Notes: generated by a model not told the origin, from the letters alone. A stretch of DNA of 64,000 nucleotides from Gemmatimonadota bacterium (GCA_021295815.1 JAGWBQ010000007.1:124001-188000), one strand, 5' to 3'. Positions 21,399 to 30,277 are shown, counted from the first letter of the stretch. Numbers and translations: made by a program.

Positions 21399-22456
21399 CC
21401 GCCGCCAAGACCCGGCTGAGGGCTTCGAGCCGCGAGGTGGCGATCTTCGCGCGTCAACTAGCGGTCCTGACCCGCGCCGGCCTGCCTCTGACCCGTTCTC
21501 TCGAGCTGCTTGCCGACCATTCCGGTCACAAGGAGCTCGGGCAGGCCGTCTCCGAGACCCGAAGGGACGTGGAAGGAGGAACGCCGCTGGCGCAGGCCGT
21601 CCGGCACCATCCGCGCGTCTTTTCCGCCCTCTTCGGCAACATGGTCGAGGCCGGCGAGGCGTCGGGCGCTCTCGACACCATGCTGGTCCGGCTGGCCGAC
21701 CTGCTCGAGGCCAACCGAGCCCTGTCGCGCAAAGCGACCGCCGCGCTCGTGTATCCGGCGGCGATCACGGCCGTGGCGGCGGCCGCCATCGCCGTGCTCA
21801 TGACCGTCGTCATACCGACTTTCGAGTCGATGTTCGAGGGGGCGGGCGTCGCGCTGCCGCTCCCGACCCGCACGGTGATCTCTCTCGCCGACTTCCTACG
21901 AGAGCGATGGTGGCAGCTCGCGATCGCGACGCTTTGCCTGGCGGGGGCGGGGCGGCGCTGGTACCGGACCTCGTCGGGCCGCCGGACCGTCGACAGGCTG
22001 GCGCTGCGGATTCCCCTGGCGGGCGACCTCTGGCGAAAGATCACGGTGGTGCGGACGCTGCGCACTCTCGGTACTCTGACCGGCTCCGGCGTACCCGTAG
22101 TCGAGGGCATGCGCATGGCGGCGACGATGGCCGGCAACCGTTTCGTGGAGGAGGCGCTGATGGATGCCCGCAAGGGCGTTGTCTTCGGCGGTACAGTGGC
22201 GGGCTCGCTCGAAGAGACGGATGCGTTTCCGAAAATCGCGACCCAGATGATCGCGGCCGGCGAGGAGTCGGGCGCGCTCGACGAGATGCTCGACCGGGTC
22301 TCGGACCTCTGCGAAGAAGAGGCTCAGGGAGCCCTCACCACGTTTCTGGCCGCCGCCGAACCGGTCCTGACCGTGGCGCTGGGACTCGTGGTGGGCGGCA
22401 TTATCGTCTCCATGTATCTGCCGGTGTTCGACATGGCGGCGACATTAGGGAGGTGA
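21389..22456 (+). CDS. pilC: Type IV pilus/type II secretion inner-membrane platform protein (PilC/GspF)
   Basis: A 355-residue T2SSF-family protein with the two characteristic repeated cytoplasmic domains (FARQLAVLTRAGLPL near the N-terminus and TLGTLTGSGVPV in the second half; VEAGEASGALD and AAGEESGALDE are the paired repeats) and three membrane helices, the last at the C-terminus. It forms the platform on which the pilus ATPases turn. Its start lies 10 bases inside pilT, so the two are coupled. No pilB, pilin or prepilin peptidase gene is nearby. Confidence 0.9.
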   Translation: MGVAAAKTRLRASSREVAIFARQLAVLTRAGLPLTRSLELLADHSGHKELGQAVSETRRDVEGGTPLAQAVRHHPRVFSALFGNMVEAGEASGALDTMLVRLADLLEANRALSRKATAALVYPAAITAVAAAAIAVLMTVVIPTFESMFEGAGVALPLPTRTVISLADFLRERWWQLAIATLCLAGAGRRWYRTSSGRRTVDRLALRIPLAGDLWRKITVVRTLRTLGTLTGSGVPVVEGMRMAATMAGNRFVEEALMDARKGVVFGGTVAGSLEETDAFPKIATQMIAAGEESGALDEMLDRVSDLCEEEAQGALTTFLAAAEPVLTVALGLVVGGIIVSMYLPVFDMAATLGR

Positions 22457-22459
22457 CGA

Positions 22460-22476
22460 TGTAACGACATGTTACA
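22460..22476. promoter_or_regulatory. Perfect dyad TGTAAC-N5-GTTACA upstream of TonB receptor gene
   Basis: Two exact 6-base half-sites separated by GACAT lie just after pilC and 120 bases before the TonB-receptor start. The spacing and symmetry fit a homodimeric helix-turn-helix regulator. No adjacent regulator gene is present, so the protein is unknown. Confidence 0.45.
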
Positions 22477-22595
22477 AAGCCGGTTTACTCGACATACGCC
22501 CGCTCCGCGATTAGCTTCGACTTGTGTAGAGTCGCGGACTCGGCACTAGGATCGGGCACGATGCTCGGTCAGTTCCATCCAGGGAGTGAGAACCG

Positions 22596-25421
22596 ATGGC
22601 AATCGGAAGGAAGAGAGGGACCGTGGTGATCGCGACTGTCGCGCTGCTGGCTCTCGGCACGATCGACGCGGAAGCTCAGGATTCGCAGACCACGCTGGCC
22701 GGGACGGTGACCGGCGAGGGGGGCGCTCCGGTCAGCGGAGCCCAGATCCTGGTGACGGATCAGGCTACCGGGGCGACCACCGGCGGGCTCTCCGGCACCG
22801 ACGGACGTTTCAGCATCCCCGACGTGCGCGCAGGAGGACCGTACAGGGTGGACGTGTTCATGCTGGGGTACGGCCGGCAGACGGTGGAAGGGCTGATGGT
22901 GGAGGCGGGCGGCTCCTTGACGCTCGACTTCGAACTTACCACGGAAGCGATCGCCGTCGACGCGATCGAGATCTTCGCCACAAGGGCCGTCGATCGGCGG
23001 ACGCCGGTGGCGTTCTCCAACGTGCCCAAGGTCCAGATCCAGAACCAGCTCGGATCGCGGGACCTGCCCCTCGTGCTCAACCTGACGCCCAGCGTCTACG
23101 CGACGGCGCAGGGCGGCGGCGCGGGGGACGCCCGCATCAACGTGCGCGGCTTCAGCCAGCGCAACACGGCAGTCATGATCAACGGCGTTCCGGTGAACGA
23201 CATGGAGAACGGCTGGGTCTACTGGTCGAACTGGGACGGCCTCGGAGACGCTTCCACAAGCATCCAGCTCCAACGCGGCCTCTCGGCGGTCAACCTGGCC
23301 ACCCCCTCCATCGGCGGCACGCTCAACGTGATCACCGATCCGGCAGGCCAGGAGGCCAGCTTCTCCTACAAGTCCGAATTGGGGGTGGGAGCGCTCGACG
23401 GCGACGGCGACTGGGGATTGGGCACGAATCTCTTCAAGCAGACCTTCATCCTGAACACCGGCGAGGTCAACGGATTCGCTTTCACCGGTTCTCTGGTGAG
23501 GAAGGTCGGCGAGGGCGTATATCACGGCGTGCAGACCGACGGAGGCGCCGGTCCCTCCGACGCGACCTGGGCGGACGCCTGGGCATATTACGGCGCACTC
23601 TCGTACCAGCTCAACGCCCGCAACCGGATCGATCTCTTCGCCGTGGGCGCACCGCAACGTCACGGCCAGAACCTCTGGAAGCTGAACGCCGGCACCCTCA
23701 GCCACTCGTTCGCCTCGTCGCTGGAAGGTTACGACGCGGCCGCCTTGGAGAAGTTCTCGGAAGCGGGGCGTCAGTGGAGTCCCAACGTGGCCAGCGTCAG
23801 CTGCAACTACCTGGGCCAGCAGTACTCGAGCACGGGTCCGGGCGGCGGTTCGTTACGGGACCGTCGCGACTGCTCGTACCTCAACGAGCGCGAGAACTAC
23901 TTCCACAAGCCTCAGGTGAACCTGAACTGGTACTCGTACTTCGGAGGCGGCCTCACGCTCAGCACCGTCGCCTACTACTCCGGCGGCGCGGGCGGCGGCG
24001 CCGGCACCTACGGATCCATGGCGTGGGACTACCAGTACACCCAGCGCTTCGTGGACTGGGACGCCACGATCGAGCGCAACCGGGCCAACGACAACGGTTC
24101 GCGCGGCATCCTGCGCAACTCGGTGAACAATCAACGGACCCTCGGTGCCATCTCCAAGCTCCGCAAGGACTTCGCCAGCGGACTCACCGCCGAGGTCGGA
24201 GTCGACTGGCGGACCGCCAGGATCGAGCACTACCGAGAGGTCCGCGACCTGCTGGGCGGCACGTTCTACTACTGCCCGTCGTGGTGCGCATCGGATTTCT
24301 GGAGCGAGGACGAGCGGCGTCGCGGCCTTGGTGACAAGGTCGCCTACCACAACGAGAACGCCGTGAACTGGCTGGGCGCCCACGCCCAGGCGGAGTACTC
24401 CACGGAAGGCGGCTCGGTCTACGCCATGGGCGGGATCGCGCAGAACTCCTACGACTTCGAGGATTTCTTCAACGCCGATCCCAACGACCGCAGCCAGACC
24501 CTCAAGATTTCGAGCGGCACCCTGACCGGTTTCCAGGCCAAGGGCGGAGCGGTGCGCAACCTGAACCGGGAGTGGTCGATCTTCACGAACGCAGGCTATG
24601 TGTCGAAGGTGCCGATCTTCGACGGCGTGATCGACGACAATCGCGGGCAGAAGTTCACCGACCCTCAGAACGAGAAATTCCTTTCCTTCGAAGGTGGTCT
24701 GACCTACCGCTCGCTCGACCGCGCCGTTTCCGCGGATATCAACTTCTACCACACCACCTGGCGCGACCGGACCACGAGCCGCTTCATCGCGGATCAGTCG
24801 GAGGCGGGGAACGACCAGATCGTGAACATCTTCGGACTCGACGCTCGCCACCAGGGCATCGAGGCCGAGTTCGCCTACCAGCCCGATGCGTTCGTTCGAT
24901 TCGACGCGGCTCTCTCGCTCGGCAACTGGGAGTACCTGAGCGACGTGGCGGCGCAGGGCGCCATTCCGGGTACGGACCAGACCTGGGACTACAACCTCTA
25001 CCTCGCCGGACTCAAGGTGGCCGACGCACCGCAGACCCAGCTCGCGCTGAGCGCGTCGGTCTTCCCGGCCTCCGGGATGTACCTGGCGGCGGTGATGCGG
25101 GCGTACGGCAACCACTACGCCTCCTTCAATCCGGTCAACAGGACTGACAGCACCGATCGCGCCCAGGCCTGGCAGCCCCCGGGCTACCGGGTCTTCGATT
25201 TCAACTGGTCCTACCGCGTGAACGACCTCTTCCGCATGCGCTGGCAAGGCGACATGCGCTTCTTCGCCAACGTCTACAACGTCTTCGACGCGCTCTACGT
25301 CCAGGACGCCGTCGACAACTCGCGGTTCAACGCGTTCGACTACGACCACGACGCCGACGACGCCGAGATCTTCCTCGGTTATCCAAGGAACTTCAACCTC
25401 GGCGTGCAGGTCAGCTTCTGA
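22596..25421 (+). CDS. TonB-dependent outer-membrane receptor with carboxypeptidase-like regulatory domain
   Basis: A 941-residue receptor: signal peptide (cleavage near DAEAQ), a CarboxypepD_reg-like Ig fold (residues about 30-115), a plug domain (LPLVLNLTPSVYA, RINVRGFSQRNTAVMINGVP) and a C-terminal beta-barrel ending NLGVQVSF. It should import a substrate using TonB energy from the inner membrane. AGGGAGTGAG lies upstream of the ATG. No SusD partner follows, unlike in Bacteroidota polysaccharide loci. A hairpin terminator lies just after the stop, so it is probably a single-gene unit; a perfect dyad upstream may be its operator. The substrate is unknown. Confidence 0.92.
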   Translation: MAIGRKRGTVVIATVALLALGTIDAEAQDSQTTLAGTVTGEGGAPVSGAQILVTDQATGATTGGLSGTDGRFSIPDVRAGGPYRVDVFMLGYGRQTVEGLMVEAGGSLTLDFELTTEAIAVDAIEIFATRAVDRRTPVAFSNVPKVQIQNQLGSRDLPLVLNLTPSVYATAQGGGAGDARINVRGFSQRNTAVMINGVPVNDMENGWVYWSNWDGLGDASTSIQLQRGLSAVNLATPSIGGTLNVITDPAGQEASFSYKSELGVGALDGDGDWGLGTNLFKQTFILNTGEVNGFAFTGSLVRKVGEGVYHGVQTDGGAGPSDATWADAWAYYGALSYQLNARNRIDLFAVGAPQRHGQNLWKLNAGTLSHSFASSLEGYDAAALEKFSEAGRQWSPNVASVSCNYLGQQYSSTGPGGGSLRDRRDCSYLNERENYFHKPQVNLNWYSYFGGGLTLSTVAYYSGGAGGGAGTYGSMAWDYQYTQRFVDWDATIERNRANDNGSRGILRNSVNNQRTLGAISKLRKDFASGLTAEVGVDWRTARIEHYREVRDLLGGTFYYCPSWCASDFWSEDERRRGLGDKVAYHNENAVNWLGAHAQAEYSTEGGSVYAMGGIAQNSYDFEDFFNADPNDRSQTLKISSGTLTGFQAKGGAVRNLNREWSIFTNAGYVSKVPIFDGVIDDNRGQKFTDPQNEKFLSFEGGLTYRSLDRAVSADINFYHTTWRDRTTSRFIADQSEAGNDQIVNIFGLDARHQGIEAEFAYQPDAFVRFDAALSLGNWEYLSDVAAQGAIPGTDQTWDYNLYLAGLKVADAPQTQLALSASVFPASGMYLAAVMRAYGNHYASFNPVNRTDSTDRAQAWQPPGYRVFDFNWSYRVNDLFRMRWQGDMRFFANVYNVFDALYVQDAVDNSRFNAFDYDHDADDAEIFLGYPRNFNLGVQVSF

Positions 25422-25446
25422 TCCGTAATCGGGCATGACCTCCGGA

Positions 25447-25489
25447 GGGAGCCTCGTCGCCCTGCGCGGGCGGCGGGGCTCCCGTGTTT
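25447..25489 (+). terminator. Hairpin terminator after TonB receptor gene
   Basis: GGGAGCC (25447-25453) pairs with GGCTCCC (25477-25483), extended inwards by a GC-rich stem, followed by GTGTTTG. The T-run is short, but the stem is strong and placed 25 bases after the stop. Confidence 0.55.
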
Positions 25490-25515
25490 GAAAGGAACCG
25501 CACGGACTGAACGGC

Positions 25516-26319
25516 GTGCTGGAAATGGTGCTGCTCGCGGCCGCCGGTACGGTCGCCGGGGTCGTCAACGTGGTCGCGGGAGGCGGTTCGCTGCTCACCA
25601 TTCCGCTTCTGATCTTCTTCGGCCTGCCAGCGACCGTCGCCAACGGCACCAACCGGGTGGCGATACTGGTTCAGAACGTGGGGGCGACCGCGAGCTTTCA
25701 CAGGCGGGAGCTCGTGCCCTGGGTGTGGATGCGGATCGCCGCCCCGGCGAGCCTCGTCGGGGCCGGGTTCGGCACCTGGACGGCGATCAGCGTGGGAGAC
25801 CTCGCCCTGCGGCGGATTCTGGCCGTGGTGATGGTCGTGGCGGCCCTCTTCACTATTCGTCGACCCGCCTATCTGCGCGCTTCTTCGGACAAGGACGGCC
25901 GCAGCGGCGACCCGATGGGCTCCGCCGGCGTCCCACCCGGGCGCGGTCCGGCGCTGGCGGGGGTGATCGCGGGCTTCTTTGCGATAGGTTTCTACGGCGG
26001 GCTGATCCAGGCCGGAATCGGCTTTCTGGCCTTGGCGGTCTTCTCGACGCTCGGGGTCGGGCTCATTCGAGCCAATGCCCTCAAGGTGGCCACGATCCTC
26101 GTCTTCACACCCCTCACGCTCGTCATCTTCTGGATGGACGGCTCGGTGGACTGGGGCTTCGGCGCGGCTTTAGCGCTGGGGAACTTCGCGGGTGGCCTCA
26201 TAGGCGTTCGCCTCCAGGTCCTGAAGGGCAACCGGTGGGTGGCGGGTTTCGTGACCGTCGCCGTCATCGGCTTCGCCGTTCGTCTCGTGTTGGAGGACCT
26301 TCTTCGGCTGTTGGACTGA
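25516..26319 (+). CDS. TauE/SafE (TSUP) family membrane permease
   Basis: A 267-residue integral membrane protein with about eight hydrophobic helices in two repeated halves, the N-terminal VNVVAGGGSLLTIPLL and later GFYGGLIQAGIGFLALAVF being the paired TSUP signatures. The family exports sulfite, sulfoacetate or related small anions across the inner membrane; the substrate here is not predictable. The start is taken as GTG; an ATG three codons later is equally possible. It follows the terminator of the TonB-receptor gene and is convergent with the carbonic-anhydrase gene. Confidence 0.88.
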   Translation: MLEMVLLAAAGTVAGVVNVVAGGGSLLTIPLLIFFGLPATVANGTNRVAILVQNVGATASFHRRELVPWVWMRIAAPASLVGAGFGTWTAISVGDLALRRILAVVMVVAALFTIRRPAYLRASSDKDGRSGDPMGSAGVPPGRGPALAGVIAGFFAIGFYGGLIQAGIGFLALAVFSTLGVGLIRANALKVATILVFTPLTLVIFWMDGSVDWGFGAALALGNFAGGLIGVRLQVLKGNRWVAGFVTVAVIGFAVRLVLEDLLRLLD

Positions 26320-26338
26320 GCCCTCCGTTCGGGGCGAT

Positions 26339-26353
26339 GCGCGTGCGACGCGC
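26339..26353. terminator. Short hairpin between convergent genes
   Basis: GCGCGT and ACGCGC pair around a three-base loop in the 43 bases between two convergent stops. There is no T-run on either strand, so termination activity is only a guess. Confidence 0.25.
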
Positions 26354-26362
26354 CCAAGGCCG

Positions 26363-26932
26363 CTAGCGGTAGAGCTCGGTTCGGTACCGGCGGGAGAGTG
26401 CGACGTAGTGGGAGCTCCCGCGAGCCACCCAGGATGCGGAAGCGCCGGAAAGCTGTTTCCTCACCCGGCCGGGCACGCCGGCGACGAGGCTGCGCTCGGG
26501 TATGTCCGCCCCTTCCAACACGACGGTTCCGGCACCCAGGACGCACTGCCTTCCGACCTTCGCATTCTGGAGCACCACCGCTCCCATGCCGACGATCGTG
26601 CCGTCGCCGATCCGGCAGCTCTCGCACATCGCGCCGTGGCCGAAGGTCACGTCCGTGCCTATCACCGTCGGATTCCACTCCCCGACATGCACCACCGCGT
26701 TGTCCTGGATCGAACTCCGGGCGCCCACGGTGATCCCTTTGTCCGGGTGGTCGCCCCGGAGGACGGCTCCGAACCAGACGCTGGCCTCCTCGCCGACGGT
26801 CACGTCGCCGATGATTACGGCAGTGGGCGCGATAAAGGCGGTGGGGGCGATCCGAGGAGTCCTGCCTCGGAATGGAATGACGATCCCTCCCCTCGTCCCT
26901 CCAGGTCGGTGGCTTCCGATCCCGTTCGTCAC
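26363..26932 (-). CDS. Gamma-class carbonic anhydrase-like hexapeptide protein (altered metal ligand)
   Basis: A 189-residue left-handed beta-helix protein of the gamma-carbonic anhydrase/PaaY family, which hydrates CO2 when three His bind zinc or iron. His82 (NAVVHV) and His99 (FGHGA) are present. The third ligand, normally His in GHGAxxHGC, is Glu104 here (GHGAMCESC). Such a site may bind metal differently or serve another function, so catalysis is unproven. Its ATG overlaps the stop of the upstream CorC-like gene by 4 bases (ATGA). Confidence 0.85.
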   Translation of the reverse strand: MTNGIGSHRPGGTRGGIVIPFRGRTPRIAPTAFIAPTAVIIGDVTVGEEASVWFGAVLRGDHPDKGITVGARSSIQDNAVVHVGEWNPTVIGTDVTFGHGAMCESCRIGDGTIVGMGAVVLQNAKVGRQCVLGAGTVVLEGADIPERSLVAGVPGRVRKQLSGASASWVARGSSHYVALSRRYRTELYR

Positions 26933-28170
26933 GCTTCCCCCGACGGCGCACCGAGACGGATCACCCGCGCCCGGGTCACCCGCGAGTCGGTGCGGCCGGT
27001 TATCTCCACTCTCACTTCTCCGAGATCCAACTGCTCCCCGCGTTCGGGAATGCCGCCTCGCCCTTCGAGAATCAGACCATTGAGGGAACGGTGCTCACTT
27101 CTGGGGAAAGTGACCCCGAGGGCCTCGGCTATCTCTCGCAGGTCGGTGCCGCCGCCGCAGAGGAGTTCGTCGGAGCCGGTCCGGATCGGTTCGGCGGCTT
27201 CCAGGTCGGTCTCGTCCTGAATCTCCCCCACCAGTTCCTCGATCACGTCTTCGAGGGTGACGAGGCCGTCGGTGCCCCCGAACTCGTCGGCGACGATGCC
27301 GAGGTGCACGCGGTGGGAGCGGAAGTCCGCCACCAGTTCGGAGCAGGAACGGGAGGGAGCGACGAACAACGGACGACGCGCCAGCTTGCCAAGGCGGTCG
27401 GTGGAATCGCCGGCCGCCAACCGTCTGTAGATGTCGCGAACATGTACGACCCCGGTCACGTCGTCGATCGATTCCCCGTAGACCGGAACCCTGGAGTACG
27501 GTACCTCGGCGAGCTCCTCGTGCACCTCCCGCGTGGTGAGCGACTCCGGCCACGCGAAGATGTCCACTCTGGGCACCATCACGTCTCTGGCGCTCAGCTC
27601 GTCGAGCCTGAAGGCCCTTTCCACAAGCCGGCTCTCGGCCTCCTCGATCACCCCTTCCTCGCGGCCCAGCTCCCGGATTTCGTTCAGCTCGCGCTCGCCC
27701 GACTTCTCGCCGCCATTGTTTCCGGGGGCCGGCACGGCCTTCGAGGCCAGCCTGTCGAGCGGCGCACCTAGGCGACCAAGCATCATCAGGGCGGGAGCGG
27801 CGATCAGTCCCAGGCGGACGGGATGGCGGGCAGCCGTCAGGGGAGCGAGCAGGTTCCGTACGACGATCACTAGTGCGCCGCCGATGACCAGGTCGAGCCA
27901 GCCCGGCCCGTCGCCAAGCGTGAAGGTGCGGTAAAGAAAACCGACTCCGACCGCAGCCAGCGCCAGCGCATCGGCGAGCAGGTGAGCGGTCAGGCTGACC
28001 GCGCCGGCGTTCTCTTGGACCCGGGCGAGGGTGTCCGCCCGGCGGAAGCCCTCCTCCTGGAGAGTGCGCAGCCTCGACCCTCGGATCCCCAGAGCGGCCA
28101 GATGGGCGGTGGTGACTGTGCCCGACGCCGCCAGAAGCGCAACCACCAGGGAGAGGTCGGAACCTACCAT
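26929..28170 (-). CDS. CorC/HlyC-type (CNNM-like) membrane protein with CBS pair
   Basis: A 413-residue protein with a membrane DUF21-type N-domain (about residues 1-135), a CBS domain pair (about 195-320; VMVPRVDIFAWPES, VPVYGESIDDVTGVVHVRDI, EFGGTDGLVTLEDVIEELVGEI) and the C-terminal CorC_HlyC domain (about 330-405). Relatives export or regulate Mg2+/Co2+ across the inner membrane. The N-domain is less conserved than usual and its first helix is short. It lies between moxR and the carbonic-anhydrase gene on the same strand, overlapping the latter. Confidence 0.88.
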   Translation of the reverse strand: MVGSDLSLVVALLAASGTVTTAHLAALGIRGSRLRTLQEEGFRRADTLARVQENAGAVSLTAHLLADALALAAVGVGFLYRTFTLGDGPGWLDLVIGGALVIVVRNLLAPLTAARHPVRLGLIAAPALMMLGRLGAPLDRLASKAVPAPGNNGGEKSGERELNEIRELGREEGVIEEAESRLVERAFRLDELSARDVMVPRVDIFAWPESLTTREVHEELAEVPYSRVPVYGESIDDVTGVVHVRDIYRRLAAGDSTDRLGKLARRPLFVAPSRSCSELVADFRSHRVHLGIVADEFGGTDGLVTLEDVIEELVGEIQDETDLEAAEPIRTGSDELLCGGGTDLREIAEALGVTFPRSEHRSLNGLILEGRGGIPERGEQLDLGEVRVEITGRTDSRVTRARVIRLGAPSGEA

Positions 28171-28219
28171 CGGCGTCCCGGGCCCATTCTACTTGGAGGG
28201 TGGTCGACGATCTCGGCGT

Positions 28220-29239
28220 TCACCTCCAGTCCCGGCTCTCCTCGAGCAGCTCGGCGATAACGTCGCGCGTCCGCCGCCTCGCGGCTTCGGCCTCGAAGTT
28301 GAGAATTAGCCGGTGTGCGAGAACCGCGGGAGCGACGTAGCGGACATCGTCGAACGAAGGAATCGCCGATCCCCGAGAAGCCGCCCTGGCCTTCGCGCCC
28401 AGCACGAGATATTGGGAAGCGCGGGGACCGGCCCCCCAGGACACGTAGCGCGAACACACCTTGGCGGCATCGTTTCCGGGACGGGTGGCCCGCGCCAGCT
28501 TAACCGCGAATCTTATGAGCGAGGGAGGCGCAGGCACGCGGCGAACCAGCCCTTGAAGCTCGACCATCTCCCCGGCCGTCGACACTTTCCGCACCTCGGG
28601 CAAAGGGCCGGCGGTGGTCAGGGTCGCGATCTCCTCCTCCTCCTCGCGGGAAGGATAGTGCACAGGGAGCTCGAGCATGAACCGGTCGAGTTGCGCCTCG
28701 GGCAGGGGATAGGTACCCTCCTGCTCGATGGGGTTTTGCGTGGCGAGGACGAAAAAGGGACGTCCGAGCTCGTAACTCCGGCCTGCGGCGGTAACCGCCC
28801 GTTCCTGCATGGCTTCGAGGAGCGCCGCCTGGGTCTTGGGCGGAGTCCGGTTGATCTCGTCTGCCAGGACTATGTTCGAAAACACCGGCCCGCGCACGAA
28901 GCGGAAGACCCGGCCGCCCGTGGTTCGGTCCTCCTCGATCACCTCCGTGCCCGTAATGTCGGTGGGCATGAGATCGGGGGTGAACTGAATGCGCGAGAAG
29001 TCTAGCTCGAGGGTGGAGGCGACCGTGCGCACAAGAAGCGTCTTCGCCAGCCCGGGTACCCCCACCAGAAGCGCATGTCCGTTGGCGAGCAGGGCGGTCA
29101 GCAGCTCGTCGACAACCTCCCTCTGTCCGACGACCGTGCGCCCGACCTCGCGGCGCATCGCCTCCGAGACCTCGGAGACCCGCTCCAGAAGGCGCACGTC
29201 GCGGTCCGGAGCCGCAAGGGATTGCGTCGCTGAAGACAA
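28220..29239 (-). CDS. MoxR-family AAA+ ATPase
   Basis: A 339-residue AAA_3 ATPase with Walker A GVPGLAKT at residues 60-67, Walker B VLADEIN ending at residue 130, sensor 1 in FVLATQNPIEQEGTYPLPEAQLD-type context and a C-terminal AAA lid. MoxR proteins act as chaperones for metal insertion or assembly of partner complexes. They are normally followed by DUF58 and von Willebrand A genes; here the next gene is the CorC-like protein, 49 bases downstream, and no DUF58 gene is visible. It may be first in a moxR-corC-carbonic anhydrase unit. Confidence 0.92.
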   Translation of the reverse strand: MSSATQSLAAPDRDVRLLERVSEVSEAMRREVGRTVVGQREVVDELLTALLANGHALLVGVPGLAKTLLVRTVASTLELDFSRIQFTPDLMPTDITGTEVIEEDRTTGGRVFRFVRGPVFSNIVLADEINRTPPKTQAALLEAMQERAVTAAGRSYELGRPFFVLATQNPIEQEGTYPLPEAQLDRFMLELPVHYPSREEEEEIATLTTAGPLPEVRKVSTAGEMVELQGLVRRVPAPPSLIRFAVKLARATRPGNDAAKVCSRYVSWGAGPRASQYLVLGAKARAASRGSAIPSFDDVRYVAPAVLAHRLILNFEAEAARRRTRDVIAELLEESRDWR

Positions 29240-29624
29240 GGGTTAGGGTCTCGGTGTGTAGGGTCGAACGCCGCTCAACGCCAGTCTCCCGGGTGTCATG
29301 GCGATTCCCGGGGTGGGTCGGGGGGCATCTCCGTTCCTCAGCAATCTAAGACAATTCGTGTGGGGTCGGTGGAGGCTTGCCCGGGGCCGGGGCTGGACGG
29401 CAGGTCGACGGATCGAGTCTCTGCAGGTCGATGAGAAGATACGGGAAACACGGCCGGATACCAAGGATCGGCTCGGGGACCGGCCCCGGAAGATCCCGCG
29501 TGCCGGTCGGAACCGTGCAGGGCCTTTCTCCGTCGCAGACTACCCGCTCTTGACCTGAACCGCGGCCGAGCGTTACCTTTGACCGCTCTCCGGGATACGC
29601 TCCCGGGGGCGAGGAGGAGCGACG
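29240..29624. other. Intergenic region upstream of the ATP synthase operon
   Basis: A 385-base divergent spacer between moxR (minus) and the atp operon (plus). The right end holds the atp promoter and a strong ribosome-binding site. The left part has no supported ORF or RNA gene; a weak CGGGG/CCCCG hairpin occurs near 29475-29490. The moxR promoter must also be here but I could not pick it out. Confidence 0.6.
29550..29578 (+). promoter_or_regulatory. Sigma70-type promoter of the atp operon
   Basis: TTGACC (29550-29555), exactly 17 bases, then TTACCT (29573-29578). Transcription would start near 29585, leaving about 40 bases before the GTG start of the first gene, which is preceded by the purine-rich GAGGAGGAG at 29611-29619. 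Confidence 0.6.
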
Positions 29625-29885
29625 GTGAAACAGCCCGACAAACGTGCACCCCGCCCCACCGGTGAGCGGAACCGTCCACCGGGGATCCGAGACGCGTTCA
29701 CGGCGGGATTCACGCTCGTGCTCACGGTTCTGCTCTTCCTGGCCGCGGGAGCTTGGGTGGATCACAAGCTCGGAACTTCGCCGATCCTCAGCCTTCTGGG
29801 GGCGGGCGTCGGAGCGGCGGCGGCAATCTACAGGATCGTCCGACAAGCCCGAATCCCACCACGGAGAGACACCGACCGAAGGTGA
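29625..29885 (+). CDS. atpZ: AtpZ-like small membrane protein of the ATP synthase operon
   Basis: An 86-residue protein with two membrane helices (TAGFTLVLTVLLFLAAGAWVD and ILSLLGAGVGAAAAIYRIV regions) matching the AtpZ/AtpI family often found first in F-ATPase operons, where it may help c-ring assembly or Mg2+ uptake. The start is GTG, fixed by GAGGAGGAG five bases upstream. It overlaps the next gene by 4 bases (GTGA). The small size limits certainty about function. Confidence 0.75.
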   Translation: MKQPDKRAPRPTGERNRPPGIRDAFTAGFTLVLTVLLFLAAGAWVDHKLGTSPILSLLGAGVGAAAAIYRIVRQARIPPRRDTDRR

Positions 29886-30277
29886 CGAAAGAAGATCATT
29901 CACCGCGCCGCCGGGCGGAGGCGCGCTACGCCCTCGTCTGCGCGGCGATCGCCGCCGGGGCCGTTCTCTTTTCGTGGCCCTTCCTGGAGGCCCCGGAGCG
30001 GCTCGGACTCGCACTCGCGGCGGCCGTGGCGTGGCTGGTCCAGGCCGGAAGCTTCGTGGTTCTGATCCGGAACCGGGGCGCCGAGCCCGGAAAGTTCGTG
30101 CGGGCCTGGCTGATCGGGCTCGCGGCCCGTGCGGTCGTCGTCATCGCGGCCATCGCAGTGGTAGCTCAGGAGCTGACCGAGGGCGGGGCCACCCTGCTGC
30201 TGGGTCTCGCCACGCTCTTCTTCATCATGCTCCTCGTCGAGTCGCGCTATTTCAGGAAGGCGCGCACCTCCACCTGA
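29882..30277 (+). CDS. atpI: ATP synthase subunit I-like protein
   Basis: A 131-residue hydrophobic protein with about four predicted membrane helices, the size and position of ATP synthase protein I (AtpI), a c-ring assembly chaperone. Sequence identity to the family is low by eye, so the name rests mainly on the topology and the place between atpZ and atpB. The GTG start overlaps the atpZ stop in a GTGA overlap, and its stop shares one base with the atpB ATG. Confidence 0.7.
   Translation: MTKEDHSPRRRAEARYALVCAAIAAGAVLFSWPFLEAPERLGLALAAAVAWLVQAGSFVVLIRNRGAEPGKFVRAWLIGLAARAVVVIAAIAVVAQELTEGGATLLLGLATLFFIMLLVESRYFRKARTST

Noticed and set aside
23853-25652. A 599-residue antisense frame inside the TonB-receptor gene.
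   Set aside because: Third-position GC of the real gene creates it; repetitive Val/Glu/Arg sequence without domains.
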